A program made the translations under genes and the position numbers. Shown piece after piece: positions 9,270-17,685 of a stretch of 64,000 nucleotides of DNA. The DNA comes from Candidatus Accumulibacter aalborgensis (GTDB taxonomy: Bacteria; Pseudomonadota; Gammaproteobacteria; Burkholderiales; Rhodocyclaceae). The stretch is from positions 62,001-126,000 of the forward strand of contig NZ_FLQX01000146.1 of the NCBI RefSeq assembly GCF_900089955.1, given 5' to 3'. Position 1 is the first letter of the stretch. The number at the start of each line of letters is the position of its first letter. The notes beneath the pieces were generated by a model. The model made no database searches, was not told where the DNA came from, and was given only the letters and a program-made list of their open reading frames with translations.

Positions 9270-9896
9270 TTATCGTGACTGCGATAAATTGGGTTCGAAG
9301 ACTCGGAAGTAGGCGTGATCCGCCTTTTCCAGCAGTTCGCGATCGCCCGCCGAGTCACCATAGGCGTAGATCTCGAAATCGGCAAGGTTTCCCAGTAGAT
9401 TCCGCAAACGGCTGACTTTTTCCGGGCCTCGGCAGTTCTTCCCCGCGAGGCCGCCGTCGAAGACCAGGTGATTGGCCGACGGGCTCGTGCACAGCAGGTC
9501 GTCGAAGCCCAGCGCCGCGGCCGTTGGTTCCAGGTAGAGATCGAGCGAAGCACTTACCATTACCAGCCGGTCTCCTCTTCCCTTGTGCCAGTCAATCCTC
9601 TCACGAGCGGCGGGCCTGACCCAGCGCAGGATTTCAGCCGCATGTTCCCGGCCGACGCCGCGCAAGCGCTCTACGGACTGGCCCATGAACAACGAGCGCA
9701 CCAACCGCTCCTTGAAATGATCCCTGTTCGACAGACCCAAAGCCACCTTCGCGGCCTCTGGCGCAAGACAAAAGAGCTTCATCGCGACCGCATTCCCGCC
9801 GAACGCCGTGGTCAGGAAGGGAAGGAAGGTGTCTCTCGTCGTGATCGTCACATCGAAGTCGAAGGCCGCGACGACCTGGCGTCCATTCTCTATCAT
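9270..9896 (-). CDS. HAD-IB family phosphatase (SerB-like), last gene of the Ter operon
   Basis: A 208-residue cytoplasmic HAD hydrolase. The four motifs are visible: AFDFDVTIT (nucleophile and general acid aspartates), VMVSAS, the lysine region around GLAGKNCRGPEK, and YGDSAGDREL. Motif I normally reads DFDGT; here valine replaces glycine, and both catalytic aspartates remain. It starts four bases after the stop of the DUF475 gene, so it is almost certainly cotranscribed. HAD-IB proteins dephosphorylate small molecules such as phosphoserine; the substrate is unknown. Confidence 0.82.
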   Translation of the reverse strand: MIENGRQVVAAFDFDVTITTRDTFLPFLTTAFGGNAVAMKLFCLAPEAAKVALGLSNRDHFKERLVRSLFMGQSVERLRGVGREHAAEILRWVRPAARERIDWHKGRGDRLVMVSASLDLYLEPTAAALGFDDLLCTSPSANHLVFDGGLAGKNCRGPEKVSRLRNLLGNLADFEIYAYGDSAGDRELLEKADHAYFRVFEPNLSQSR

Positions 9897-9900
9897 GGCT

Positions 9901-10941
9901 TCAGGCTGAGCGCGAGGCCAGCCTGCGTTTATATTTGATCGATGAAATCAGCGCCAGGACAATGAACCCGACGCCGATCAAGCCAGTCACCACTTCCGAG
10001 ACGTGGTAGACAATACCTGCGAGCATGATCAGCGCAAGCGCACCGATCGCGTAGTGGGCACCGTGCTCAAGAAAAACAAACTCATCGAGCGTGCCTTTCC
10101 GAACGAGATACACGGTCAGGGAGCGAACGAACATTGCCCCGATGGCCAGGCCGAGCATGATGATCACCACGTCACGCGTGATCGCAAACGCACCGATGAC
10201 GCCATCAAAAGAAAACGAGGCGTCCAGCACCTCCAGGTAAAGAAAACCCGCAACGCCGTTGCGTTTTCCTGCCGCCACCGCCGCCCCGCCAGCCTCCTCA
10301 TCCTCGAAAAAGCCGTCGAGACTGCTGACGATCGTGTACAGAACAACCCCGCCGATCCCGGCAATGAGTATCGTCAGGCGAGATGCGTCATCGACGGGCA
10401 GGTAGTACTGCATCGCGAACAGCACGATCAGCGCCACCATGATGCCGATGGAGTCGATCTTGCCCAGCGAAGCCAGTTTTTCTTCAATTTTCCCCAGCCA
10501 GTGCAGTTCCCGCCCGGCGTCGAAGAGAAACGAGAGAAAGACCAGCAGCAGGAAGATTCCGCCAAAAGCGGCAATGCCGGTGTAGCTGCCCTGCAGGTGT
10601 CTGGCATACACATCGGGGGTGTCGAGAGCCATCGTCGCGACGTTGAGGAAGCCGAGTCCGGTGGCTATTGAGACGATCAGGATCGGAAAAAACAGCCGCA
10701 TGCCGAAAACAGCAATCAAAATCCCGACGGTCAGGAAGATCTGCTGCCACTTCTCATCCATATCCTTGATCACCGACGCATTGACCACTGCGTTGTCAAA
10801 TGACAAGCTGACTTCCATCACTCCCAGAATGATCGCCAGAACGACAGCAGGAACAACGCCCATGCCATTTTTCGCCCCCCAATAGCCCGCCAATGCCAGG
10901 CAGATGACCGTCACGGCGAATGACACCCGAAAATGCTTCAT
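9901..10941 (-). CDS. DUF475 multi-pass membrane protein of the Ter/TerC type
   Basis: A 346-residue protein with about nine hydrophobic segments, starting at ATG 10941 behind GGAGAAAA; the longer frame to 11076 is rejected because its extra residues are not protein-like. Two acidic intramembrane motifs recall TerC-like metal transport/sensing proteins: VMEVSLSFDNAVVNA near the N-terminus and LEVLDASFSFDGVIGAF in the second half, pointing to an inverted-repeat architecture. DUF475 proteins are known partners in Ter loci and are thought to act at the membrane with TerD proteins. It lies between the TerA-like and HAD genes; the gap to the upstream gene is 85 bases. Confidence 0.85.
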   Translation of the reverse strand: MKHFRVSFAVTVICLALAGYWGAKNGMGVVPAVVLAIILGVMEVSLSFDNAVVNASVIKDMDEKWQQIFLTVGILIAVFGMRLFFPILIVSIATGLGFLNVATMALDTPDVYARHLQGSYTGIAAFGGIFLLLVFLSFLFDAGRELHWLGKIEEKLASLGKIDSIGIMVALIVLFAMQYYLPVDDASRLTILIAGIGGVVLYTIVSSLDGFFEDEEAGGAAVAAGKRNGVAGFLYLEVLDASFSFDGVIGAFAITRDVVIIMLGLAIGAMFVRSLTVYLVRKGTLDEFVFLEHGAHYAIGALALIMLAGIVYHVSEVVTGLIGVGFIVLALISSIKYKRRLASRSA

Positions 10942-11026
10942 TTTTTCTCCGTTATAGTTGCCGATATTCTTTCGGCAAAAAATTTTCCAGTCAGGGAAAA
11001 GGTAATCAACGCGGTTCCGGCGGCGA

Positions 11027-12226
11027 TCAGTCCTTCGACCCGGCAGCGAATCGCAGCCCGAAGCCGAATCGATCATTCACCAGTTTGTGCGTGCTTACAC
11101 TTCCCGCCTGACTGAAGTACTCGACCAGCTTGGTTACCTGCAGATTGCCGCCGCTGTTCTCGATCATCGCAATCGCGCACATCGATGCATCGGTGCCGTT
11201 GTCTAGCCTGACTTCCACCGGCGCCCGACCGGGCACCTCGATGGTCACCACACCATTGGTCACCGCCCAGTTCGGCGCGCCGTCATAAATGAAGGTGAAG
11301 ATCAGAATACGCTTGATCTGATCGAAGCGGTCACCGTTGATGAACAGATTCTCTCCGTCGCCGCTGGCGCCGGAGCGATCATCGCCTTCGAGATGGATGA
11401 AGGGCGGCCTGTCAAAGCTTCCCCAACTGTTGCCGAGTGCCTGCACCCCCCCCGGGCTACCGTTGCTCAGTTCAAAAAAACACCCCAAATCAAGGTCGAT
11501 GCCACGAGGTGGCTGCTCCTTGCCGAGCAGCTTGTTGAAGAAACCTTTCGACTCCGCGACAGGCAGCGAGGCCTGATTCCAGTTGAGGTTGACGCGAATG
11601 CGACCAAAGCCCTGTCCGCTGGCTTTAGCGAGCGAGACCCTGTCGCCTCGCTTCTCAAGGGTGATCTTGGAGAGCGACACTTTTTTTGGCTCCGGAACGA
11701 CTGGTGGTGCCGGTGTCCCCTCCACCTCGGTACCGCCGAAATGCCTGAGAAGCGCCGATAGTCCGCCGCTGAACCCCTGACCGACCGCACCAAAACGCCA
11801 TTGGCCATCGCGCTTGTACACTTCTCCAACGATGACGGCCTTTTCATCCTGGAAATCGGCACCAGAAAAACTGAAGGTCGTGCTGCCCAGGCGCATCGAG
11901 CTCGTACCGAGCTTGCACATCGTTCCTTCGCCGCCAATCGACGCCGCAAAAACCAGCTTGTGAATCGAATCCGGCAAGCGCGATACATCGATCGTGAAGG
12001 TCGATTGACCATCGCCGATGGCCAGCACCACGCCGCCGCCGGGGGAGGATTTCTGGTTGAAAAAGACCATGTAGCGGTCGTCGGACAACTGAGCGTTGGC
12101 ATCGAGACCGAAACAGGCTATATCGACGTCCATTCCTTGCGCCGCAAGTTTCAGCACGATCGGAAACGCGCCCTGGCATCCCATGTCAGCCAGTCTTCCC
12201 TTCTGTCCACGCGCAAAATCAGTCAT
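11027..12226 (-). CDS. terA: TerA-like protein with two TerD-family domains
   Basis: A 399-residue cytoplasmic protein with two TerD-like beta-sandwich regions: residues about 1-165 (VDIACFGLDANAQL; GEVYKRDGQWRFGAVGQGF) and about 185-399 (LDLGCFFELSNG; ENLFINGDRFDQIKRI). Length and two-domain layout match TerA of tellurite-resistance operons. ATG 12226 is preferred to the TTG at 12235 because GAGG precedes it. TerD domains bind calcium in characterised members. It follows the CitE-like gene by five bases, which ties the Ter core to the enzyme genes in one transcript. Confidence 0.85.
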   Translation of the reverse strand: MTDFARGQKGRLADMGCQGAFPIVLKLAAQGMDVDIACFGLDANAQLSDDRYMVFFNQKSSPGGGVVLAIGDGQSTFTIDVSRLPDSIHKLVFAASIGGEGTMCKLGTSSMRLGSTTFSFSGADFQDEKAVIVGEVYKRDGQWRFGAVGQGFSGGLSALLRHFGGTEVEGTPAPPVVPEPKKVSLSKITLEKRGDRVSLAKASGQGFGRIRVNLNWNQASLPVAESKGFFNKLLGKEQPPRGIDLDLGCFFELSNGSPGGVQALGNSWGSFDRPPFIHLEGDDRSGASGDGENLFINGDRFDQIKRILIFTFIYDGAPNWAVTNGVVTIEVPGRAPVEVRLDNGTDASMCAIAMIENSGGNLQVTKLVEYFSQAGSVSTHKLVNDRFGFGLRFAAGSKD

Positions 12227-12231
12227 TATCC

Positions 12232-13155
12232 TCAACCCTCATGTTCATCAGTGACCGCATCAATCGCTTGACCCGTATGATGCAAGCCAAAAACCCTCGC
12301 CTGCTCGACGACGCGATGTGCCCAGGCACGATGGGTAGCGACCTCACACATTGAGTTGTGCATTTTGAAGACTGCCGGGCTCGCTTCATCGATGATCCGT
12401 AGCGCCATTTCGACATCGGGGCGTGCTACGCGATAGTGTTGCTCGATAAGTGCGATCTGGCTCGGATGAATCGCAGTCTTGCCGACCATGCCGTGTGCCA
12501 GATCTTCTTCCACTTCCTGCGCCAGCAGCGCCGGCGTGTCCAGATGTTCGAACACCGGCCCCGTCAGCACAAAACCGTAAGGGCGAAAGGTCGTCACCAG
12601 CTTGCCAATGACGGGTCCGAGCGGCGTCCGGTAAATGGTCATCTGGCGAGGTCGCCGCAAGCCCAGCAGCGCCAGCAGGTCGTTGCCACCAATACGCAGT
12701 GCCAGAATGCGATCACGCACGCCAGGCCGCTCCAGACATTGACGAAACAGCTTCATCTCCGCTTCGTCAAAAACCTCGGCCGTCTCGAGCGTCGGCATCA
12801 GCAGGTGGTGGGTGTGGCGAACCTGTCTGAAATAGGCGTCGAAGTTGTGCCGGGTCGCCTTCGGCAGGACAAAGCCAGTGAGCTTTTCCGAACCCGGCAT
12901 CGCCAGCACTCGCTTCATTACGTCCGGGTTACGGACACGAACGAAACGTTGCGTGGCTGGCAGCTCGATCATCTGTTGCAGCGTCAGCGACAGATTGAAC
13001 AGGGCGTAACTCAGATCATGATCAGCGACCGCATCTTCGGTACAAAAGATCACCGAGCGCAGATCCCCGAGCAATACGCCATCGGCGATCTGCTGCAAGG
13101 CCTGGTGCGTTGCCGGGACGTACAGCGAGGCGCCGAGCGTTCTTGTATTAGCCAT
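12232..13155 (-). CDS. HpcH/HpaI aldolase/citrate lyase-like C-C lyase (Ter-associated CitE-like)
   Basis: A 307-residue CitE/HpcH-type TIM-barrel protein. Family features include LYVPATHQ at the N-terminus, LPKATRHNF, MPTLETAEVFDEAE (acidic metal-ligand region), LRIGGNDLLALLGLRR and the C-terminal KTAIHPSQI. Relatives cleave or form C-C bonds of acyl-CoA or oxo-acid substrates with a divalent metal. ATG 13155 sits behind AGGAG and overlaps the stop of the StiP-like gene by eight bases, so translation is coupled. CitE-like lyases are reported members of the biosynthetic module of Ter loci; the substrate is unknown. Confidence 0.82.
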   Translation of the reverse strand: MANTRTLGASLYVPATHQALQQIADGVLLGDLRSVIFCTEDAVADHDLSYALFNLSLTLQQMIELPATQRFVRVRNPDVMKRVLAMPGSEKLTGFVLPKATRHNFDAYFRQVRHTHHLLMPTLETAEVFDEAEMKLFRQCLERPGVRDRILALRIGGNDLLALLGLRRPRQMTIYRTPLGPVIGKLVTTFRPYGFVLTGPVFEHLDTPALLAQEVEEDLAHGMVGKTAIHPSQIALIEQHYRVARPDVEMALRIIDEASPAVFKMHNSMCEVATHRAWAHRVVEQARVFGLHHTGQAIDAVTDEHEG

Positions 13156-14239
13156 CCAGGGCACTCCTGATAAGCGATACCGCTTGGTAGGGCAAGTGTG
13201 GGTCGACGATCAAGGACACCGATTTCTCTGTCGCGAGGGCTTTCAGGTGCGCGACATCCGGCGCATCGGCGTCGCGCACGATCAACAGCCGCGGCACCCT
13301 GCGCAAGAGCACGCGGGTCGCTTCGCCGATACCGGGTTTGACCAGGTTCGGATCACTCAGCCCATGCTGTGCCATCGTTGCCAGGAGATACTCAGTGGAG
13401 ACGGCTGCCAGCTTGCGGTGATCGATCGGCAAAGCTTCTCGGATACCAGCCCCTGCGGCCTGTGCGATGCCCTCGGCGATCATTCCGTCGGCAAACTGGC
13501 GCGATAGATCGTAGGGTTCGAACATATCATAGTAGACGCAACCGTGAAAATCACCGGCGCCGATCGACTCGTTCAGCACCGAGCGGCTGACCAATCCCGA
13601 GACGGTGGCATTGAGAATACCCGACGGAATCAGGTAGTCGATAGCCGACGCCGCACACGCGGCCGTCCCGGCGAGGTCTGACAGCACGTACAGGCCGCTG
13701 TCGATTGCCACGCCGTGGCGTCGGTTGAAGTCGGACGTTGCCCGCGCAAGCTCGCGTGAGATCACCCCTTTACCGGTCCACCCGTCGATGAAGACGATCG
13801 ATTCCGGGGCATGGCCCTGTTCCAGAATATGCTGTAGCGCTACTTCGTCGATGCCGCGGTCGCGAATGATCGACAGCGAATAGTGGACCACCTGGCGGCC
13901 CATCACGCTCTGCAGGAGATGCCTGAGAATGACACCAACCGGCGTCCCGGCACGAACCAGCGAAACCAGCGTAACAGCGCCGTGACGCCGTGCGGCAATC
14001 AGCGCTGCCAGCGACAGGCAATCCCCCGCCATCTGCTGACGATTGGCGGCGCAAGCGTCCTTGAACAGCTTCAGGTAGCGCGATGACGGCAGCGCTTCCG
14101 GCGAGAGCATTTCGCTATAGTGCCGCGCACCGGACTGGATCAACCTTTCCTTGCTCACGATGTCAATCAAGGGCGGCTGCGCCAGACGCTTGAGCAGAAA
14201 ACTGACGTCGCCCTGGCGATAGCTGCCGCAGAAACTCAT
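13148..14239 (-). CDS. StiP/PRTase_1-type phosphoribosyltransferase-fold protein of the Ter module
   Basis: A 363-residue protein of the family annotated as 'cysteine protease StiP' but related to phosphoribosyltransferases. The PRPP-loop-like motif VFIDGWTGKG and the upstream VSLVRAGTPVGV support the PRTase fold; a second conserved segment is YYDMFEPYDLSRQF. It would transfer or remove a phosphoribosyl group on a small molecule, which is inference. The ATG at 14239 overlaps the HAD stop (ATGA) and its end overlaps the CitE-like start, so it sits in a tightly coupled HAD-StiP-CitE set. Confidence 0.8.
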   Translation of the reverse strand: MSFCGSYRQGDVSFLLKRLAQPPLIDIVSKERLIQSGARHYSEMLSPEALPSSRYLKLFKDACAANRQQMAGDCLSLAALIAARRHGAVTLVSLVRAGTPVGVILRHLLQSVMGRQVVHYSLSIIRDRGIDEVALQHILEQGHAPESIVFIDGWTGKGVISRELARATSDFNRRHGVAIDSGLYVLSDLAGTAACAASAIDYLIPSGILNATVSGLVSRSVLNESIGAGDFHGCVYYDMFEPYDLSRQFADGMIAEGIAQAAGAGIREALPIDHRKLAAVSTEYLLATMAQHGLSDPNLVKPGIGEATRVLLRRVPRLLIVRDADAPDVAHLKALATEKSVSLIVDPHLPYQAVSLIRSALDG

Positions 14240-14988
14240 GACGCAGCCACCATCAGGGCCGCAAGCTGGCTACCCCGGGGAATGATCGCGTAGTCGCAGG
14301 CGGCCATGAAGCGCGCATCCGACCTGCTGTCGCCCATTCCCAGGGTCATGATTTCGCCGTGTTCATCGGCCAGTCGCCGGCGCAGGTGCTCTACGGCGCG
14401 CGCCTTGTTCAGCGTCCTGGGCAGCACCGCCAGATTGTTGCCGTTGCGATGGATGAAAAAATCCCGGCCCGCCGTCTCAAGCCACGGTGTGACGGCCTCG
14501 CGGTCCACCTGCTCGAGGCGCTCGGCTTTCTTCTCGGGGTCTTTGAGGACGATGTAAAAAGGGGTCGAGAAATCTTCGATCAGCCGCGCCCGACCTTGCA
14601 GTCCGGCGCGCTTCGAGTAACTGTCGATGACCTCCATCGCCTCGTGCAAGCCGTCGAGCGCGCCCGCCATGTCCACTCGCATCGTAGCGAGCCAGGCGGC
14701 ATCGACTGCCCCGTCCGGCTCCAGGACGACCCCACCAAAATCAATGATGGCATAACTGGAGAACGGCAGAGCGACCCGATTCATGGCGTCGCGATTACGC
14801 GCCGTCGCCGGGATCAAGGTCATGTCACGGTTCATCAACTCGAAGAAAGCGCGCTGTCGGGAAGTCGTGAACGAACAGGGGGACCCGTCTGTCAAGGACG
14901 CAGCAGGGCGCAGGTCGGCTTCACTGGCACATTTGCCGGGCGTCTGGAAGAGGGTGTCGTCAAGGTCGACGAACAGGAATTTCTTCAA
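14236..14988 (-). CDS. HAD-superfamily phosphatase (Cof/SPP-like) of the Ter module, TTG start
   Basis: A 250-residue HAD protein beginning LKKFLFVDLDDTLFQT. TTG 14988 is chosen because it is the first start codon before motif I; codons further upstream lie in the other frame of the preceding gene and look non-coding. Motifs: FVDLDDTL (I), IPATAR (II) and GMGDSRSDARFM (IV); the cap between them fits the Cof/sucrose-phosphatase type. It overlaps the end of the PRTase-TRSP gene by 29 bases. Probably it dephosphorylates an intermediate made by the neighbouring PRTase-type enzymes (inference). Confidence 0.8.
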   Translation of the reverse strand: MKKFLFVDLDDTLFQTPGKCASEADLRPAASLTDGSPCSFTTSRQRAFFELMNRDMTLIPATARNRDAMNRVALPFSSYAIIDFGGVVLEPDGAVDAAWLATMRVDMAGALDGLHEAMEVIDSYSKRAGLQGRARLIEDFSTPFYIVLKDPEKKAERLEQVDREAVTPWLETAGRDFFIHRNGNNLAVLPRTLNKARAVEHLRRRLADEHGEIMTLGMGDSRSDARFMAACDYAIIPRGSQLAALMVAAS

Positions 14989-16156
14989 CAGCGTTCTCGG
15001 AAAGAAAATGGAACAGCCGACCGCCAAGCGCATTGGCGAGTCGATGCAAAGCTGCATTGGCTGGCGTCTCGTGGCATACCAACACGTGGTCGTAGCGGCC
15101 GGGCGCGACGTTATAGACGAAATTTGCCACACCTTCGCCGTAGGTGTCGGGGAAGGTCAGCGTGTGACTGACGGCGCCCCACTGCAGGATCGGAGAACGG
15201 GTTGTCGATTGAACCACTACGTCGAGACCCTGTTCCTCAAGTCGGCGGGCCAGCAAAAACGCCATGTGCATGAATTCACCGCTACCAAGGACCAGCGTGT
15301 GCTCGCTTGGGCGGATCGTATCGAGCAGACCTTCGATCAGCTCAGTCGGCACGGATAGGGAACGATCGATGCCCAGCCTGCCAAAAGCAGCGCTTGCTCC
15401 ACTCTCGGTGGCGGCGGCGAAGCACTGGGCGGCGCCCGCTACCAACGGCATTTTGCCGACGGTGAAGGTGAATTCACCGCTGAGCGCCGCGCCGATCGTC
15501 ACGCCGACACCGAATCGCCGCCGCAACGCAGCATCTGTGGTCCGGCCCATGAAGTTGGTGATCGTTGCCAGATGCACGCGGTTGATCACCGGGTTGAGCG
15601 CGCGGTAGGCAGCGATCAGATTGAGGAAGGTGTTGCCCGTGCTGATTTCATCATCGACCAGCACCAGCGAGCGGGCGGTGAGGAAAAGATCACGTAGGGC
15701 GGCATCGGTCGGCTGATGCAGAATCTGTCGCGGCGCGTGGCTATGGGCTTCTTCGAACTCGATGATCGGTGCGTCACCGACGCGATACCGCGAGGTATGC
15801 AGGAACAGTGCCGCACGTTCCGGACAGGCAGCCTGGTACGCTTCAAAAACACCCTGACCCAGGCCGATTGCTGTTTCGGCCATCGCGACGAAGAGCAGCG
15901 GCCCCGGCAGATTGGTCGGTACGCGAGCCGCCAGTTCGAGGTGAATTTCGCGCATCGACTGCGGCGTCACCGGCCAGTGCTTGCCCAGGACCTTGCTCAG
16001 GAAGAGGAAGCCTCGTTTGGTGTTGGCACGCGCCGCAAAACCGACGAGTTCATCCAGGCTGAACCGACCGGCGGCGGCCCTGACCTCGAGCTGGCCGGTC
16101 GGCAGGATGACGGTCCGCGCTTCCGCCAGGGTGCCTTTCGGGTCCTTTATGACCAC
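14960..16156 (-). CDS. Phosphoribosyltransferase with C-terminal TRSP domain (Ter module)
   Basis: A 398-residue protein. The N-terminal two-thirds is a PRTase_2-type domain with the PRPP-binding motif LVLVDDEISTGNTFLNL; the last about 130 residues (VLGSGEFMHMAFLLARRLEE; VVVQSTTRSPI; NVAPGRYDHVLVCHETP) match the TRSP domain that accompanies it in Ter loci. The proposed start is GTG 16156, since there is no ATG ahead of the conserved VILPTGQLEVR region. It is the first enzyme gene after the TerD-like gene (55-base gap). PRPP-dependent chemistry is known for the fold; the acceptor is unknown. Confidence 0.8.
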   Translation of the reverse strand: MVIKDPKGTLAEARTVILPTGQLEVRAAAGRFSLDELVGFAARANTKRGFLFLSKVLGKHWPVTPQSMREIHLELAARVPTNLPGPLLFVAMAETAIGLGQGVFEAYQAACPERAALFLHTSRYRVGDAPIIEFEEAHSHAPRQILHQPTDAALRDLFLTARSLVLVDDEISTGNTFLNLIAAYRALNPVINRVHLATITNFMGRTTDAALRRRFGVGVTIGAALSGEFTFTVGKMPLVAGAAQCFAAATESGASAAFGRLGIDRSLSVPTELIEGLLDTIRPSEHTLVLGSGEFMHMAFLLARRLEEQGLDVVVQSTTRSPILQWGAVSHTLTFPDTYGEGVANFVYNVAPGRYDHVLVCHETPANAALHRLANALGGRLFHFLSENAVEEIPVRRP

Positions 16157-16211
16157 GCTTAACAGAAGGTCGTATTAAACCGGACTGAAGGCCAGGCGAA
16201 TGATGAACACC

Positions 16212-16793
16212 TCAAAGGTGTGGGGTAATCTGCGGCAACAGTTCAGCGAAGGTGCGGCCACTGCCGGTTTCGCCGATCGCATGCATTTTCCACTCGCCAC
16301 CATGGCGGTAGACTTTGGCCATGATCTGCGCGTTGTGCGACCCCAACGCCGACAGGTCGAAACGTGCCACTTCCTTGTTGTCGCTGCCATTGACGATGCG
16401 ACAGCTGGCGTTGGCGATTTTCGAGAAATCCTGGCCGGTGAAGCTGTTGACTGTGAACACCAGGCTCTTGACATTGGCGGGTACTCTCGTCAGGTCGACG
16501 ATGATCTGCTCATCATCGCCGTCTCCTGCGCCGGTAAGATTGTCTCCAGTGTGAACGACCGAACCATCCTTGGACTTCAACTGCCGAAACCACACGGCGT
16601 CGGTCTGTTTGCCCTGTTCGTCGAACATTATGCATGACGCATCAAGATCGATGTCCGGTGTCTTGCCGCCAAAGCCGAGGAAGCCCTTGGACTTCACTGC
16701 ATCCCAGGCAAGGCCCATGATTATCCTGGTCAGGGGGACACCGGCCTCCTTGTCGAGGGATATCTTTTGCCCTTTTTGCAGGCTGATCGGCAT
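16212..16793 (-). CDS. terZ: TerD-family protein (TerZ-like)
   Basis: A 193-residue single-domain TerD protein: MPISLQKGQKISLDKE at the N-terminus, DIDLDASCIMFDEQG, and GDNLTGAGDGDDEQIIVDL, the acidic stretch that forms the calcium site in the family. The insert after WDA (VKSKGFLGFGGKTPD) resembles TerZ more than TerD/E. TerD-family proteins are cytosolic, bind calcium and contribute to tellurite, phage and colicin stress responses; the mechanism is unsettled. The exact TerZ label is less certain than the family. Confidence 0.87.
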   Translation of the reverse strand: MPISLQKGQKISLDKEAGVPLTRIIMGLAWDAVKSKGFLGFGGKTPDIDLDASCIMFDEQGKQTDAVWFRQLKSKDGSVVHTGDNLTGAGDGDDEQIIVDLTRVPANVKSLVFTVNSFTGQDFSKIANASCRIVNGSDNKEVARFDLSALGSHNAQIMAKVYRHGGEWKMHAIGETGSGRTFAELLPQITPHL

Positions 16794-16843
16794 GCCGTTC
16801 TCCTTAATTGATTGAGTCGTTGATTACCTGACGTCGGCTAAGT

Positions 16844-17575
16844 TTATCGACTGGTCTTGCTGCCGGACACCTCTTTCTTCATCCATTCGACAAACGCATC
16901 GCGATTGCGCGAACACACAAAAACCTTGCCCGAGCCACTGAACCGCAGCACGACGCCTTCGCCACTGGTGACGCTGTTGACCAGGTTGCCAATCATCCCA
17001 CCCAGTCCGCCACTACTGGCACTGCTACTGGTGGTCACGGAAATCTCGTAATGCAGGGTACTGTCCCAGCACACCACATGGGAATTGTCGATGATCACAT
17101 CCTTGCCGGGGATGACTTCGAGTTGGAACATCGAGCCAAAACCGGACACCACCACCTGACCGGTACCAGAGGTTTCCATCACGAAAAAACCGCCGGACTG
17201 CGCAAACAGGGCATTCGCGATGTTCTGCATGCGCACCTTCATTTCCGTGCCCGATGTCGCGGCGACGAATGCTCCGTCGCTCAACAAGTACTGCCGAGTA
17301 CCAACGTCGAGAATCTCCAGAGCGCCGGGCAACACCGGCGACAGAAGGCAATCGCCATCGCCACGGACCGCTTCGATGTGCTGCTGGAAGAACGACTCGC
17401 CATTGGCAAAACGGCGCATGATGGCGCTACCGATACCCCCGCTCATGCGCCCTTTGAGATCAAGGGTCGCCTCCATCATTACCATTGCATCGGATTCGCA
17501 ATAGATTTTGTCGCCTCTACGCAGTGCGACGTGAAGAAATGGGTCAACATCGCCGGTTGAGGTAAACACTGTCAT
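16844..17575 (-). CDS. AIM24/TIGR00266-family protein inside the Ter operon
   Basis: A 243-residue beta-rich protein of the AIM24/TIGR00266 family. ATG 17575 (MTVFTSTGDVDPFL) is used because the longer frame to 17764 has non-protein-like codons. Visible features are the repeated glycine-bounded strands (FFVMETSGTGQVVVSGFGS, VIPGKDVIIDNSHVVCWDS) and a glycine-rich loop (SSGGLGGMIGNLVNS) before GEGVVLRFSGSGKVFV. The family has no settled activity; in bacteria it often lies beside stress operons. It stands between two TerD-type genes with gaps of 110 and 50 bases, so it is a Ter operon component. Confidence 0.8.
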   Translation of the reverse strand: MTVFTSTGDVDPFLHVALRRGDKIYCESDAMVMMEATLDLKGRMSGGIGSAIMRRFANGESFFQQHIEAVRGDGDCLLSPVLPGALEILDVGTRQYLLSDGAFVAATSGTEMKVRMQNIANALFAQSGGFFVMETSGTGQVVVSGFGSMFQLEVIPGKDVIIDNSHVVCWDSTLHYEISVTTSSSASSGGLGGMIGNLVNSVTSGEGVVLRFSGSGKVFVCSRNRDAFVEWMKKEVSGSKTSR

Positions 17576-17685
17576 GTCGCGTATTCCCGTATTCCTGGCG
17601 CTGAAAAGAAAATTACCCGGGGACGAGGTGGCTCGTCCGAGTGAGCCATTCCGGGATGCCGGATTCAGACACCCCGGAAGTTTGG

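Noticed and set aside
10942-11026. Possible manganese (yybP-ykoY) riboswitch upstream of the DUF475 membrane gene
   Set aside because: The 85-base gap is too short and no conserved loop sequences or paired stems could be found.
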